Source of the DNA: Distichodus sexfasciatus
Taxonomy: Eukaryota; Chordata; Actinopteri; Characiformes; Distichodontidae
Reading direction: 5' to 3'
Length of the DNA: 64,000 nt
NCBI GenBank assembly: GCA_032718565.1
Contig: JAVGVS010000241.1
Location: 480,001 to 544,000 of the forward strand
Shown in pieces: positions 46,407 to 58,928 of the stretch. The notes beneath the pieces are model-generated. The model had not been told where the DNA came from, searched no databases, and saw only the letters and a list, made by a program, of their open reading frames with translations. The position numbers and the translations under genes were made by a program. Positions within the stretch are counted from its first letter, which is position 1; each line of letters opens with the position of its first letter.

Positions 46407-46895
46407 AAGGGCCTGTTTCTACTGGCAACACCTATTTTTAATACAAATTGTATGAGCTTCAGCGTTCAGAGCGCTAAGTGCCTTCAGCGGAAGAACGCTC
46501 AGAGTGCTTCAAGTTGAAATCCGTTCTTTCAGAACAGCGCTGGGCTCGTCAATGTCAATGTCTCTTGCTAGCCAATCAAAATCGAGGTAGGGGCGGTACA
46601 TACACTGTCAAGAGCTCACTATAAATGGCGGCGTATGTGGAGCAGCTGGAGAAGATTTCATGCACCCAATCTCGTCTCGAAGACGTGAGAATCTATTTCA
46701 AATGCTGACACTAATGCTAAGATGCAATTTCTCTCCATCTTGTCGGCTAAACTAGCGATCTCAAAGGAACACATTGAAATAGGAGCGAATGCGCAACTTT
46801 TCGTAACTTAGCAACAATGAGCGCTAAAAGAACACGCCAAGAAGGCGCTCTGGAAGTGAGGAAAAAACGCTTTGGTGGACATTGGCAGGCCCTTA
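46407..46895. mobile_element. GGGCCTGTGTCC-family element
   Basis: AAGGGCCTG at the left and CAGGCCCTT at the right make perfect inverted ends. It shares GTCGGCTAAACTAGCGATCT with 35784-36248. Confidence 0.7.
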
Positions 46896-46949
46896 AGCTG
46901 AGCGAAGTTAAATCAAAACTGCCAACTAAAGCGGGCAGCTGAATCAAGC

Positions 46950-47070
46950 TGAGGGTAGCGTAAAGGTCAGGGAGTTGGGCCCGTGATCGGAGGGTCGTGT
47001 TTGGATTCCTGGACCAGTAAAGGTACCACTAAGGCACTCAGGAGCAAGGTACCGTCCCCATGCACTGCGT
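46950..47070 (+). mobile_element. SINE-A head, next to exon 4
   Basis: From GGTAGCGTAAAGGTCAGGGA to GTACCGTCCCCATGCACTGC; ends 43 bp from exon 4, within its downstream intron. Confidence 0.75.
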
Positions 47071-47113
47071 TATCATCTTTATTTCCAGTATAAAGTGAGG
47101 ATGTGGATCTTAC

Positions 47114-47245
47114 AGGAGCTGCTGCTGTTGGAGGGGACGACCAGGTGGTCGGAGCGAGCGTTCTTCACGATGTCCTGCCAGTGGATGGTGTCGGCGTGGC
47201 ACAGGAACTTATTCTGGTCCACATACACTCCTCCATGCAGGATTT
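47114..47245 (-). CDS. erbb4: erbb4 exon 4 (end of domain I)
   Basis: Encodes the C-terminal part of ligand-binding domain I (L1), roughly human residues 141-186. GGVYVDQNKFLC and DTIHWQDIV are nearly identical to ERBB4. Acceptor is ctcacag and donor is gtaaga. It enters in phase 1 (completing a Glu codon) and leaves after the first base of the Cys that opens domain II. At 132 nt it is one codon shorter than the 135 nt human exon; the difference lies in the variable loop before SNSSSS, which contains an N-S-S glycosylation sequon. Intact. The next exon upstream (exon 3) was not found in the 16.7 kb to the window edge. Confidence 0.96.
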
Positions 47246-48243
47246 CTGTGAGACAACAAGAAAGAAGAAACTGATTTGACGATGTGGGTGTGAGGAAATC
47301 TTCTTTGAGGGGATGTGACCCCAAAGTGTCAGACTTCCTGAACTACAGATTTACCATAATGCCTTAAAAACAGGAACACACACATACAGAGCATATAAAT
47401 GTTACTAGCTATATAAAAGCATTGTTTACACCAAATACCGGCCCCAGCCGTAACCCTTTGACTTAAATAAATACGTTAACTAAAAGATAAGAGAAAGTAA
47501 AACCTACGGCAGAAAAAGAAGTGTACCATCAAAAATTGAGTAGATTCTATTATCGGGGGAAGCTTTTCCATAAACAGCTAAACCCACACATATGCATACA
47601 TTATTTAATGGCAGTAAACAAAAGAAACACTTGCTCACTATAACCTTTTGCTGTCAGTCTTATATGAGGATTAGGGCACAACCGGTACAGGATTTCTGAA
47701 CGAGATTTGGATCATGTGAGGATTTACTCTGATAATTAGATAATCTTCTCACATCTAAAACACAAAACTTTAAGATTCCCACAAAAACTGTGTCCCATAT
47801 TATGAAAGAATTCCCTTTTTTCTGTTCTTTGGACATTCATTTGGTTCTGTACCGCCTCTACACACACTGTAAGGTTAATAATAATGGTGAATTGTGTTAG
47901 TATTAATTTACGAATGTCAGAAATCGTGTGCTTAAACCCGCCGTTTAGATTTCTACTTCTACGTCACATTAGGGGACATTTAAATAACTCCAACCTCCAA
48001 TCTGAGAAGCTCCGCCCACCAGGTAGAACTGCTAGCGCTTCCTGATCCGCCATGTTTTCTCACAAGCGTTAGAGTAGGATGAAGAAGTCTACCGGCGGAG
48101 TGTTGTGTTGAACATGTATGGCTGTATGGATGGTCTGTTAGCAGCGGTCATGTGGATTATTTTCACGCGACCCGGGGATCGAACCCAGAACCTTCTTGCT
48201 GTGAGGAGACAGCGCTAACCATCATGCCACCCAGTTATCATTA

Positions 48244-49095
48244 GGGGTGGTGAAATTAATCAATGCATCACGATGCAGACGTGAACGATTCTGCATCGGT
48301 GCAGCGGCAGCCTAAAATCGATTATACCGTTTTGGTCAACCGGAGGTCGACTACTGAAATCACTTTTTAAAGATGATTTCATTTCCTTTCTTTTTCAAAA
48401 CATTTGCAGATGATTTGGGCATCTTTATGAATAATGAATTAATCTGTTGATCTTCCTCCATCATTTCCGTTGCTATGACACCGCATCTTACGTTGGACCG
48501 CCACAGGTGATGCTGAATATTTTAAGCGTAGTGCTTTTTGGAAAACAGGACACTTTGTAAAACCAAAACACCCCGGTCCATATGGCATAAGAGGGTAGGA
48601 GGGGAATGGGGGAGGGGGGCTTATGCCATATTCACTGGGGTGTTTTGATTTTACAATCGACTTATGAACGATTATACTGTTTTGGTCAACCGGCGGTCGG
48701 CTGCCCCCGGTGGTCCTTGGCGGCATTGCAGGTTATGGCATGCAATCTAGTTTCACGACTAAAATCACTTTTTAAAGATCTGCAGATGATTTGGGCATCT
48801 TTATGAATAATTAATTTAATGCAAAATATCTAAAAAATAATAAAAAGAATACTGCCCCCCACATTCAGACTGCTTAGTCTAAGTGACGGTTCCTGGTTCA
48901 CCTGGATTATATCATAATGACATCGCTTGGTGATTTTCTGGCAACAGCATAAAAATTTGAGTTAAAAAGAACATCCCCATAGTAACTACGGCTGCCCGAG
49001 CTGTGTGCAGTGTGAAATAAGGTAAAAAATTTTGATTCGTGATATCGCAGCAAATCGCATCGTTGACATCGAATCGTGATTGTTCACACCTCGAG
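48244..49095. mobile_element. AATCGAT-type element split by another repeat
   Basis: The left part (48244-48428) and right part (48652-49095) belong to this family and partly duplicate each other. Between them lies a different repeat (about 48430-48650) with a G-rich hairpin, of which a second copy lies at 49519-49700. Confidence 0.55.
48565..48646. repeat. hairpin with G-run loop
   Basis: 27 nt arms (48565-48591 and 48620-48646) pair with three mismatches; the loop has four G runs (48593-48595, 48601-48604, 48608-48612, 48614-48619). A relative with a shortened left arm is at 49615-49690. Confidence 0.8.
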
Positions 49096-49877
49096 GGAAA
49101 TTCTCTCATATCGGTCGATTATATCAGCACATGATTTATCGTCCACATCTAGTAAAGAACCCGCTTCTTCTCTCCCCCTTCACCTGTCCATCTTGTCTCC
49201 TTATGATTGATGCTGTATCAAACACCGCAGCAAATCCCTCTCATATGGCTATTATTAATAACCTTAATCTCTTTTTGTTTTTTCCCAGAGAACCTCTGAC
49301 CAAACAGCAGACACAAAGAAAGAGGAAGAACTAATTACGTTTGCTGTCGATGACAAAATCCGCCCCGGATCTGAGAAGCCCGACAGCAACGTTAACAAGT
49401 TTGTAATTTCAGATTTCATCTGTTGGGAGATCAGACGCGGCAGCGCCGGCCCTAATACGCATCGTCCTGACAACAAACATGGAACACTGTATTATTTTTT
49501 TGGGGGGGGGAGAGAAGAATCAATCTGTCACTCCTCCTTCATCGTTTGCGTTGCTATGACGTCGCATCTTATGTTGGACCATCACTGGTGATGCTGAATA
49601 TTATAATGGTAGGGAAAACACCCCAGTGAGGGCAGGAGGGGAGTGGGGCAGAAGCGGGGCAGAGGGGGCTTATGCCATATTTGCTGGGGTGGAATTTTTT
49701 GGAAGGAGATTAGCCGTGTGGAAGTGAGACAGATGTGACACGTTTCTGACCGCAGGCCACCCGGAGCTGATAACCGTCACACAAGGACTTGATGAAAGTG
49801 TGCTGAGGGGAGGTGTGTGTGATGTGCGTTACTTTGTGTTTTCCCTGCACCGTGAACGCAAAGCCGACAATTAACAT

Positions 49878-49909
<32 letters not shown>

Positions 49910-50496
49910 ATTAGCAGGGCTGCAGTTCCCTTCTCATGTGCTGAGAGACACTACACATACTCTCAGGGGAGACGTGAAAAATCACACAACGCAACACTAA
50001 ACTACACAACACAATGTGATGTTAAAATATCATACAATAAAGCACCCCAAAAATACCAAACACAGTGATACATCATAGCACATAGAGTAAAACGCAACAT
50101 GGCATGACTTACAATGCAGCGGAAGAGAAAACACAAACACAGCATAGTACAGAGCAAAATAACAAAATTATCATTTTTAAAATTTATGTAGATGGTTTTT
50201 AATATTTAGAATTTTCATTTATTGTATCCATATTTCCCCCTTTTTAAGATTTTTTAAGAAGTATTTTTTTAATATTTTTACTCGTTTCTGTAAACCATTG
50301 AAAAGCGTTTAAAATGAATTTTTTTATTAACTTCTTTTATTTATTTATATCTGGATTATTGGTTTTCTTCATTAATTTAATTTCGACTGCTAACTCTCTC
50401 AAACTAGTCGATTCTATTTCCTTTTTTGATTGATTTTATACTTGACGTAAAGAACTGCATTTATGTGTATGAAAGGTTCTATATAAATAAAGATTG

Positions 50497-50502
50497 ATAA
50501 TA

Positions 50503-50542
<40 letters not shown>
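50497..50542 (+). repeat. (ATA)n microsatellite
   Basis: About 15 trinucleotide units (AAT/ATA). Confidence 0.95.
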
Positions 50543-50544
<2 letters not shown>

Positions 50545-50749
50545 ATGTATTTATTGAATTTTCTACCCTTTCTAAGGTTTTAAATAGGTCTAGGCCAAAT
50601 AATACATTAGAAAAATCCATAGAAATGCAAATTCTAGATCTGAAATGGAAAGTATGTGGTTTATAATAAAACCAGACTGGTGAATCAAGCGTGATGGACG
50701 TCTGAAATGCAGAGGAGTGTGTGTAGCGCCTGACCTCAGCTGACCTCAA

Positions 50750-50867
50750 GCATTTTTCTTTTCCTCTTTCTCTCTTTTCCTCCCTACCTGTTCTCATTTT
50801 TTTTCTTGCATCTCTCTCTCACTCATTCTTATTCTCTATTTGAATCTCAATTTCTCTTGTCTCTTAT

Positions 50868-50914
<47 letters not shown>

Positions 50915-50961
50915 TCATCTCCTTCTTTCTGTTTTTCTCACTTGTTCTCACTTTCTTTCTT

Positions 50962-50996
<35 letters not shown>

Positions 50997-51000
50997 GTCA
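50750..51000 (+). repeat. CT-rich block
   Basis: Pyrimidine-rich, with CTCTCT runs at 50870-50913 and 50971-50996. A short similar run lies at 51129-51160. Confidence 0.9.
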
Positions 51001-51895
51001 TCATAGTTCTCACTAGTCATTCTGAAAATGTAAAACTCCGAAACTTTAAATGGATAAAACAAAGAAAAGTAAACAAAAACTAAACTAAATTAACCTCAGT
51101 AAGTGACTGAGTCTCTTCCCTCCCTGCCCTCTCTCTCTCTCTCTCTCTCAGTCTCTCTCAACCCAAACAGCGGAAGAGATGATTAATCAGAGCAGCTGTA
51201 TGTAGATTTGATTTGCGAGGGCTTAAATGCTGTGTTTTAAATGACAGAACGGAGAGATTTGGGATGAGTTTGGGGAGTCGCTGAGCAAACCTCGCTCACT
51301 CCACACGGGGACACGACGCGGGAACTCCGGCATGACAAACTCGCTGTTAATACGCACGTCCCAGAGTCGTACGACGCCGGCATAAACTAAGTAAAGTCAT
51401 TTTCATCACGTCTGATAACAACAATAATAATAATAACAGCTGCTAGGTCGCAGGACATGTTGAACTAAACAGAGATAATTACGCTGACCTAACACGAGAG
51501 TCTTACAACTAATCTCACAGAAAAGCAAGTCTAATCATTCCAAACCAGGTACCACAGACACAAATACGAAGGACATAAAATAAAGGTCATGTTCTGTACG
51601 TCTACATCCTTAATTCAGAGTTAATCCATAACGCATGAACGAGAGGCAAAAGCAGCGTCCGACAAAAGAGGCCCGTGTTGTGTAGCCTGAGGAGGGCAGT
51701 GTGATTGTGTTTTAAACAAAAGAAATAACGGCTGGTCGTCACCCCATCAGCCAGTTCTGTGATCAGAAACATAGCAGAACATATAAGGGACAGCCTGAAA
51801 TGACACAAAACATCATATAAGCAGACAAACAAGTAACCATAAAGTGTTTTTCTATCTGACTTATTTATTCAAAAATGTTTGAGAAGATGAAGTAT

Positions 51896-51899
<4 letters not shown>

Positions 51900-51969
<70 letters not shown>
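51900..51969 (+). repeat. (TA)n microsatellite
   Basis: About 35 uninterrupted TA units. Confidence 0.97.
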
Positions 51970-51972
<3 letters not shown>

Positions 51973-51973
51973 T

Positions 51974-51976
51974 ATG

Positions 51977-52008
<32 letters not shown>

Positions 52009-52395
52009 CAGAGAGAGAGAGAGAAAGAGAGATCAATAGATGGATGGATGGATGGATGGATGGATGGATAGATAAACAGGTGGATGGATGGATACTGGAA
52101 GGATGGAGGCGCAGGATAGATGGATAGAGTAACACATCAATGGATGGATGGATGAGACAGGAGATCAAAAGATGGACTTATGGGGTAACAGATAGATAGA
52201 TAGGATAGGATAGATAGATAGGATAGGATAGGATAGATAGATAGATAGATAGACATGTGGATGGATAGATACATGGATGGATGGAGGAGAAGATAGATGG
52301 ATGGGTGGATAAAGAGAGAGAGATCAATGGGTGGATTGATGGAGTGTAAAGACAGCAGGACATATGTGCAGACATACAGACAGACAGACAGATAG
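51974..52395 (+). repeat. GATA/GGAT simple repeats
   Basis: GATA runs (51976-52009, 52188-52252) alternating with GGAT runs and isolated unique bits. Confidence 0.9.
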
Positions 52396-52412
52396 ATAGT
52401 AATAGCAATCGC

Positions 52413-52949
52413 GGCAAAGTTTTAGGCAGGTGTGAAAAATGCTGTAAACAAAGAATGCTTTCAGAAATGGAAGTGTTAATCATTTATCATCAATCAACAA
52501 AATGCAGTGAATGAACAAAAGAGAAATTCCAAATCAAATCAATATTTGGTACCACCTTGCCTTCAAACACCATCAATTCTTCTAGGCACACTTGCACACA
52601 GTTTTTGAAGGAACTCGGCTGGTAGGTTGTTCCAAACATCTTGGAGAACTAACCACAGATCTATAATCCTACAATCCTACAAAATAATATAATGACTACA
52701 AAATAATATAATGACTATAATCCTACAAAATCCCTGACTTTGTGCAAGGGTACCTATAAGAATTTGATGCTGGTTGAAGGCAAAAGGTAGTAACACCAAA
52801 TATTGATTTGATTTAGATTTTATTTTCTTCGCCTCACTTTGCATTTTATACCCTCGATAAAATAAACAATCATTATTTATATTTCTGAAAGCATTCTTGT
52901 TCACAGCATTTTTCACACTCTGCCTAAAAACTTTTGCACAGTACTGTAT
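52413..52949. mobile_element. Tc1/mariner-derived element with deleted middle
   Basis: Inverted ends: AAAGTTTTAGGCAGGTGTGA at the left and CTGCCTAAAAACTTTTGCAC at the right, continuing inward for more than 100 bp. After CAATATTTGGTACCACCTTG the transposase-side sequence stops near 52660, where a small direct duplication (AATATAATGACTA) marks the deletion join. Confidence 0.7.
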
Positions 52950-53361
52950 GTGCAGACATATGAATGATGAATGGATGAATGGATGGATGGGTAGACAGAT
53001 AGAGACAGAGAGAGATTCATGCTCTTGGTCTGGCAGCAGGAGTGTTATGTTGTGTTGACGTGTGGTGTTGAGTTTGTTGTTGATCCCTCACTAATCAGAC
53101 TGTGTAATGATGCTGCCTGTGTGCTGCAGTGCAGCCGCTAACACCAGCTCGCCATCACGCCAGTCAGACAGGAGCTTGCGTGAAGCGCCATGGCGCCGGC
53201 GCGGTGACCGTGGCAACCGGGTGAGCGATGACATGCCAGCGAGTGCCAACTTCCCCACCACCACCAGACAAACAGGTGATACACACACCATCCATCAAAC
53301 CCACAACACTGTGTCATATGGCTCAGTCTGCCAACCTGCGTTACCAAGGAGACGCTGTCTG

Positions 53362-53670
53362 GGGTAAGAAAACACACGCGCGAGGAAGCACACACACACA
53401 TTTACACACATACACACACACGCCCACACATACACACACACACACACACACACGCTCACACATACACACAAACACACACACACATACACACACACGCGCC
53501 CCACACACATATACACACACGCACACACACACACGCACACACACACACATACACACACACGCACCTGTTCATTTGTCCATCATACTAGAAACCTCTTCCC
53601 TGTCAATGGTTAAACAAACACACATACAAACACACACACACACACAAAACACACACACACACCAAGAGTT
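53362..53670 (+). repeat. (CA)n-rich block
   Basis: CA repeats with CG, AT and GC interruptions; open frames here encode only Thr/His or Cys/Val and are not genes. Confidence 0.95.
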
Positions 53671-53770
53671 TTATTTCATCAATAAAAATGTTAAATCGCA
53701 GTTCAATTGACTACAAATTCCACAATGCCACAATAACTTCACACAAAACACACACAAAACTCTCACTCTC

Positions 53771-53992
53771 AAGCGCGAAAAAGAGACAGAAGAAAATCAA
53801 GAGAGGAGAGAGAGAGAGAGAGAGAGAGAGAAAGGGCAGAGAGAGTGAGACAGAGAGGAAGAATGAGAGAGAGAGAGAGAATGTGAAAAAAGCAAGAGAA
53901 GGAGCGAGGAAGAATGTGTGAGAGAGAGGAAAAAGACAGAGGAATGGAGTAAAAGAGAGGGAAAACAGAGAAAGAGAGAGAGAGAGAGACCT
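53771..53992 (+). repeat. GA-rich block
   Basis: GAGAGA runs with AAGA interruptions. Confidence 0.9.
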
Positions 53993-54108
53993 TTAAGCAA
54001 CAATATGTATAAACACATAAAAACAAATTAGATCCATAAAGCCATCAGTTTCTAAACACACATTCCACTGCACTGACGTGAATAGCCACTTTTGCCCCAC
54101 CAAACCTC

Positions 54109-54139
54109 GAGGGATGGATGGATGATGGATGGATGGATG

Positions 54140-54210
<71 letters not shown>

Positions 54211-54211
54211 G
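54109..54211 (+). repeat. (GATA)n array with GATG flank
   Basis: GATG units pass into about 18 GATA units. Confidence 0.95.
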
Positions 54212-55027
54212 GCAAAATGTACAACCACAGAGACACAAAATGCCACAAATCTCTGGTTTTCCAACACAGCCTAATAACCCAAACTTGCTATCCCAACACA
54301 CACACACACACCCCTACTGAAGGTCAGTGTTTCAGATGAGTGGTCTCTGCATCTCCACGTTAAAGCCCGGCTATCAAGGGTCGGAGCAGAGATCCTCAGA
54401 ATCAGGAATGCTTTAACGCCACACCATTCTCCGGTGGAATAAAGCCGGCAGATCGCATTAGAATGTAATTCCGCTTTATGTATTTAACTACGACCTGAAA
54501 AAACAACTGGCTATGCTTCACTGTGGCACAGTGCTTATGGCAGGGCGAGAGAGGAATTCTGGGATGGAGAGTGTAGGTTTCCGGAGGACTCCATGCCCTT
54601 AAAAGTTAGGAAACTTGAGACTCCCTTGAGAGTTTTGAAGCTTTGTGAAGACATTTGTGCAGTATGTGAGCAGCAGTCTGAACAGGAAGAAATGCAATGC
54701 GATGCAACAAGAGGTAAAAAGATTCGGATAAGGCTTGATTTTAGTGTTGACATTAAACTTAGAGTTAAGGCTAGATTTATGTTTATATAGATTTTAGAAG
54801 TTGATGATTAAATGCATGGTTATAGTCTTAATTTGCAACACGTTAGGTTAGGTTTAGGTTTAGTTACTGATTAGCGTTAGAAAGGGTTAAGGGATGAAGG
54901 GGATGAAATATGAAGCACACATAAATACTAGAAATTATTTGCACATCCTGGTTCTTTATTGCGACAGCAACACAATCGCTGTAAGCATATTTTTTGTGTG
55001 TATCAGCGTTTAAAATAGGTTTTCAGG

Positions 55028-55125
55028 TGTTTAGAGGTTCTATCTATCTATCTAGATGGAATAGATAGATATGGCGTACGGATGGATGAATGGATGGATG
55101 GATGGATAGATAGATAGATAGATAG

Positions 55126-55175
<50 letters not shown>

Positions 55176-55373
55176 GTAGATAGATAGATCAATGATTTAA
55201 TATAATTTATAGGATAGATAGAGGATAGATAGATAGATAGATAGATTAGATGTATAGATAGATAGTATGTTCTAATGTATTTGATGGAGTAGATAGATAG
55301 ATGGTGATAGATAGATGTAGATACAGATAGATAGATAGATAGATAGATCAGTCGGATGGATTGATGGAGGAAC

Positions 55374-55444
<71 letters not shown>

Positions 55445-55472
55445 CTTTCAATGGATGATTGATGGATAGAAC

Positions 55473-55536
<64 letters not shown>

Positions 55537-55575
55537 CAATGGATGGATTGATGGAGGAACGGATAGATAGGTAGG

Positions 55576-55652
<77 letters not shown>

Positions 55653-55735
55653 GGTGAACGGATATAGGGAAAGGGAAATTAATTGTTGGCTGGAGGGGTG
55701 GATCGATAGACAGATAGATCAATGGATAGATGGAC
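55028..55735 (+). repeat. (GATA)n arrays, about 0.7 kb
   Basis: Several GATA runs of up to about 20 units separated by short unique spacers of the form ATCAATGGATGGATTGATGG; the spacers themselves recur at 55196-55200, 55345-55370, 55443-55470 and 55535-55562. Confidence 0.95.
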
Positions 55736-56641
55736 TCATAATGAAATATGCGTTATAAAGTTGCAGGTTTTATGTGAGAAACTAAATCAGGTAAAATATA
55801 TTTTTGGTAAATGGATTTAAGGTGACATTTAAAAAAAAAAAAAAGAATATTGGCTCCAGAGTTGCTGGTGTGGAACCACAAACTTGTGATGTCAGGAGAA
55901 GGAAAAGAAGCCGAAACTGAAAACTTACAATAGATTAACTAAGAAATATTAGGACATTAAAGATTATTGATAGATCATGATCTCTTTCAACTGTTAAAAG
56001 AGGCAGACAAGGCTGTGTGTGTGTGTGTGTGTGTTTGTGGCTGTTTGTGAGCTTGTGTGTGAATATGTGTGTGTCACGGGACGGCACAGGCACCCCGGGG
56101 TGACGCGTAAATGCCTTTTTAACGAGACAATGGCGACATTCAAGCATGACTGACCACGGCAGGCAAGGGCTCATCGGAGAATCACTGGGGACGGCTGACA
56201 CGTGAGTGACAGAGACAAAAGGAACGTTTGAGGTGCTGCAAACACACACACACACACACACACCATCCGGACCAAGGACCCTCCGGAGAGTGGCTTCCAC
56301 ACACAGCCAAGGGAGACGGAGTGTAATAACTCCTGCAGAGAGAAACGACAGGACGAGTGCGGCACACGCGACAGACAGGCGAATAAATCTCACCTGGGTC
56401 CCACCAAGGTTGACACAAATAAAAAAGTAACAACAAATAAAAAATGGAGGGGTGAAAAATCGGATCCCCCTCCTGTCGGCGAAGGGCGACTTTTATTGGC
56501 AAATGTAATAAGGTAAAATGTCAGAGTGACTGTATGAAATATGAGGCGGAGGCGGCAGGGGAGCGCGGCGGAACGACGGTGAAATGACGCAGGATGCTGC
56601 GGGGATGCTCTAACCGTGCTTTTTAATTAGCAATATAAGCA

Positions 56642-57560
56642 GTATGGGTGTAACGATAGATTAAACGATTGGCTATTACTTTAAAAAATCTGTTTCCAGG
56701 TACTGTCCTCTTATGCATTCTTTCATAAAGAAGAACATTCCAGTTTCAGTATCATATTTACAGTATGCAGGAGGGTGTAAAACAATACATCGATCTACAT
56801 CGATACATTAATGATCAATAATCAACTGATCATCTGATCAATAATCAACAAAGCATCGATACAAAATGAAAACAGTGATCAGACACCACATACATTGTAA
56901 CTAGGGGTGTAACGATATATTGATTTACACTGATACATAGATACAATAATTCAAGATTCAAGACCCTTAGCGCTGATACAAAATGAAAACTGTTCAGACA
57001 TCATACATACTGTAACTACGGGTGGTAACGTTGCATCAATCTATAATCATATATCAATTCAATAAACAAAAAATGCATTGCGTCGATACAAAATAAAAAC
57101 ATTGATCAAACATCATACATATTTTAACGTCATTTTATATTGAAAAGGACAGGTTTTTATTGAAATGTCTGATTAAGTTCAAGAATAAAAATATCAAATA
57201 ACATTTTAGTTGCTTTTTGCTGTTGGAAATGATTTTGTCTCATATCGATTGCTGACTATGTAATTGAATCAAACTGAAGTCGAATCGAAGACGTCATTTT
57301 ATATTGAACAGGATGTCTATTGTTATTAAAAGAGACTGAATCAATAAAATATATCATGTGTAAATCACAAGTTTCATCGCAACGCGATATTAATCAATCT
57401 TAATCAATCTTCTCTAATAATAAAAAATAGACCCCCTGTTCAATATAAAATCACTTTACAATGATCTGACCAGCGTTTTCATTTGGCATCGATGTTATGT
57501 GCTTCTAGATCACTCAATCAATGTATTGATGAGGCTCGATATATCGTTACACCCCTAGTG
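56642..57560. mobile_element. element with GGGTGTAACGAT ends
   Basis: Left end GGGTGTAACGATAGATT, right end ATATCGTTACACCCCTAG. The left side carries about three tandem copies of a 115-130 bp subterminal unit (56772-57130). No transposase. Confidence 0.6.
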
Positions 57561-58437
57561 TTGTGGTGAAGAGGAGGGTTGTTTGTGTGTGTTCAGCGCA
57601 TTAACGCGTCATGGAATGCTTATTGTTCCCACGCATGAACACAAAGGCCTAAACAATGCAGCAGAATTACCCCCAGCCTCCTCCACCCCTCCCCCTTTTT
57701 CGCGGCGGCTCCTTGGCGGCGGTAATTGCATTCAAATCCGGGCGATTAAATTCTCCCGTCGCTCACGCTACTCTTTCCTATGAATCTTTATGAAAAATTG
57801 CTCCGATTAAAGGTTTACAGAATTATCCAGAGCAGCGAGCATCTGGGTATTTATTTGAAAGGAGAAAAAAAGTGGGGGAGAGTAGAAGAGGAGGAGGAGG
57901 AGGAGGAGGAGGAGAAAGGGGAAAAAACGAGCGTGGCAGAATTAGGAATCCCCTTCTCTCCTGGCTCTAAGCCGGACTAATCTGCAAATCATCATAATAT
58001 CCGAGCCATCGCTCGTGAGTCAGTCAGGTGGTCGATAGCAGCCATCCAGGATATTAACTACCGCGTATTGACTAGCACGCTGCGAGGGAAGAAAGGGCGC
58101 GCGATGTACCGAGCTGCTCCCACAATGCAATGCGCATCACTCACACGCTTTAAAGTAACGCTCAAGAGGGTCGGACTCATTAAAAACAGGCTGTGAATCA
58201 GAACCGGCTAGAGATGGCAGATGTGTTTACATCACGTACTAGCAGCTTATGTCGCATCCCGATGTCTGCTAGAGCTCGAGTCTAACGTAACGTCACGATT
58301 GCTATAGAAGCGCTTCTGGAAATTAGCATTAGGAATTGGGAACAAACCTTACTTTGATTTCTACAGTGTAACTGTAAAAAGAGAGTTCGGTACTTTTGCC
58401 CATAACGTTGGCAAATATTGAATGATTCGCAAAATTC

Positions 58438-58656
58438 GGGCAGTTGGTAGCCTAATGGTTAGGAAGTCAGCCCCTTGATCGGAGGGTCGCCGGTTTCAGT
58501 AACAGACTGGCAAACGTTTCACAGAGGTGCTCATGAGCAAGCTACCGCCCCAAGCTGCCCATTGCTCCTTCACGGATGGGTCAAATGCAGAGGTCATGTT
58601 TGGTTGTGGTGAATTGTGTGCTGTGTTCACAATAACAAATAATCATTTCAACTTGT
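58438..58656 (+). mobile_element. SINE-A
   Basis: Head CAGTTGGTAGCCTAATGG, a degraded box B (CGGTTTCAGTAAC), and an intact core and tail. Confidence 0.8.
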
Positions 58657-58928
58657 TACACTTAAATGTGTAGCAACAATACCTTGCAAAACCCAAAGAA
58701 TGTTAAAAATCATCTAGAGCAAAACGTCATTGGCAACGTGATCGACTAGTGGCGTTGGTAAGAAAGTCGATAGAGGACATGCATCAATAAAAGTTCCGTT
58801 CTTGAGATCACAAGTCTGTTTTTATTCAACCGACGGCAAAGTTGCAAAGTGACAGACAAATTGATATTTTACCTTGTAACAGTCTGTCATCAAAGAAAAA
58901 TTGGCACGCCATCCATAATGGTAAAGAA

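Larger units (their letters stand above)
40402..47113 (-). other. erbb4 intron 4
   Basis: 6.7 kb. It starts with GA repeats at the exon 5 acceptor, followed by SINEs (40722-40973, 42559-43126, 44745-44925, 46950-47070) and inverted-repeat elements (41773-42358, 43942-44215, 45305-45687, 46407-46895). Candidate conserved patches lie at 43310-43480 and 44240-44470. 41360-41770 and 44930-45300 show no feature. Confidence 0.85.
6567..47245 (-). other. erbb4: erbb4 gene, internal part (exons 4-14)
   Basis: Eleven minus-strand exons give a collinear match to the ERBB4 ectodomain. ERBB4 is a single-pass receptor tyrosine kinase at the plasma membrane; it binds neuregulins and dimerises with other ERBB receptors. 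ERBB4 rather than EGFR, ERBB2 or ERBB3 is indicated by the KMEVEEN segment in exon 8, CWGPGPDQCLSCR in exon 13 and YNPTTFQLEHN in exon 7. Exon phases follow the ERBB family pattern. Exon numbers are borrowed from human ERBB4, recalled rather than aligned by program. The signal peptide, exons 1-3, exon 15 onward, transmembrane segment and kinase lie outside the window. Ohnologue (a or b) is undetermined. Confidence 0.97.

Noticed and set aside
53110..53260. GC-rich patch with ATGGCGCC palindrome considered as a CpG promoter or exon
   Set aside because: Too short, no splice or transcription-start context, and translation matches no erbb4 segment.
53228..53710. Thr/His-rich open frame of 160 codons
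   Set aside because: Translation of a CA repeat; the complementary Cys/Val frames have the same cause.
55028..55735. Regular repeat-spacer pattern reminiscent of a CRISPR array
   Set aside because: The units are GATA microsatellites with degenerate spacers in a vertebrate intron.
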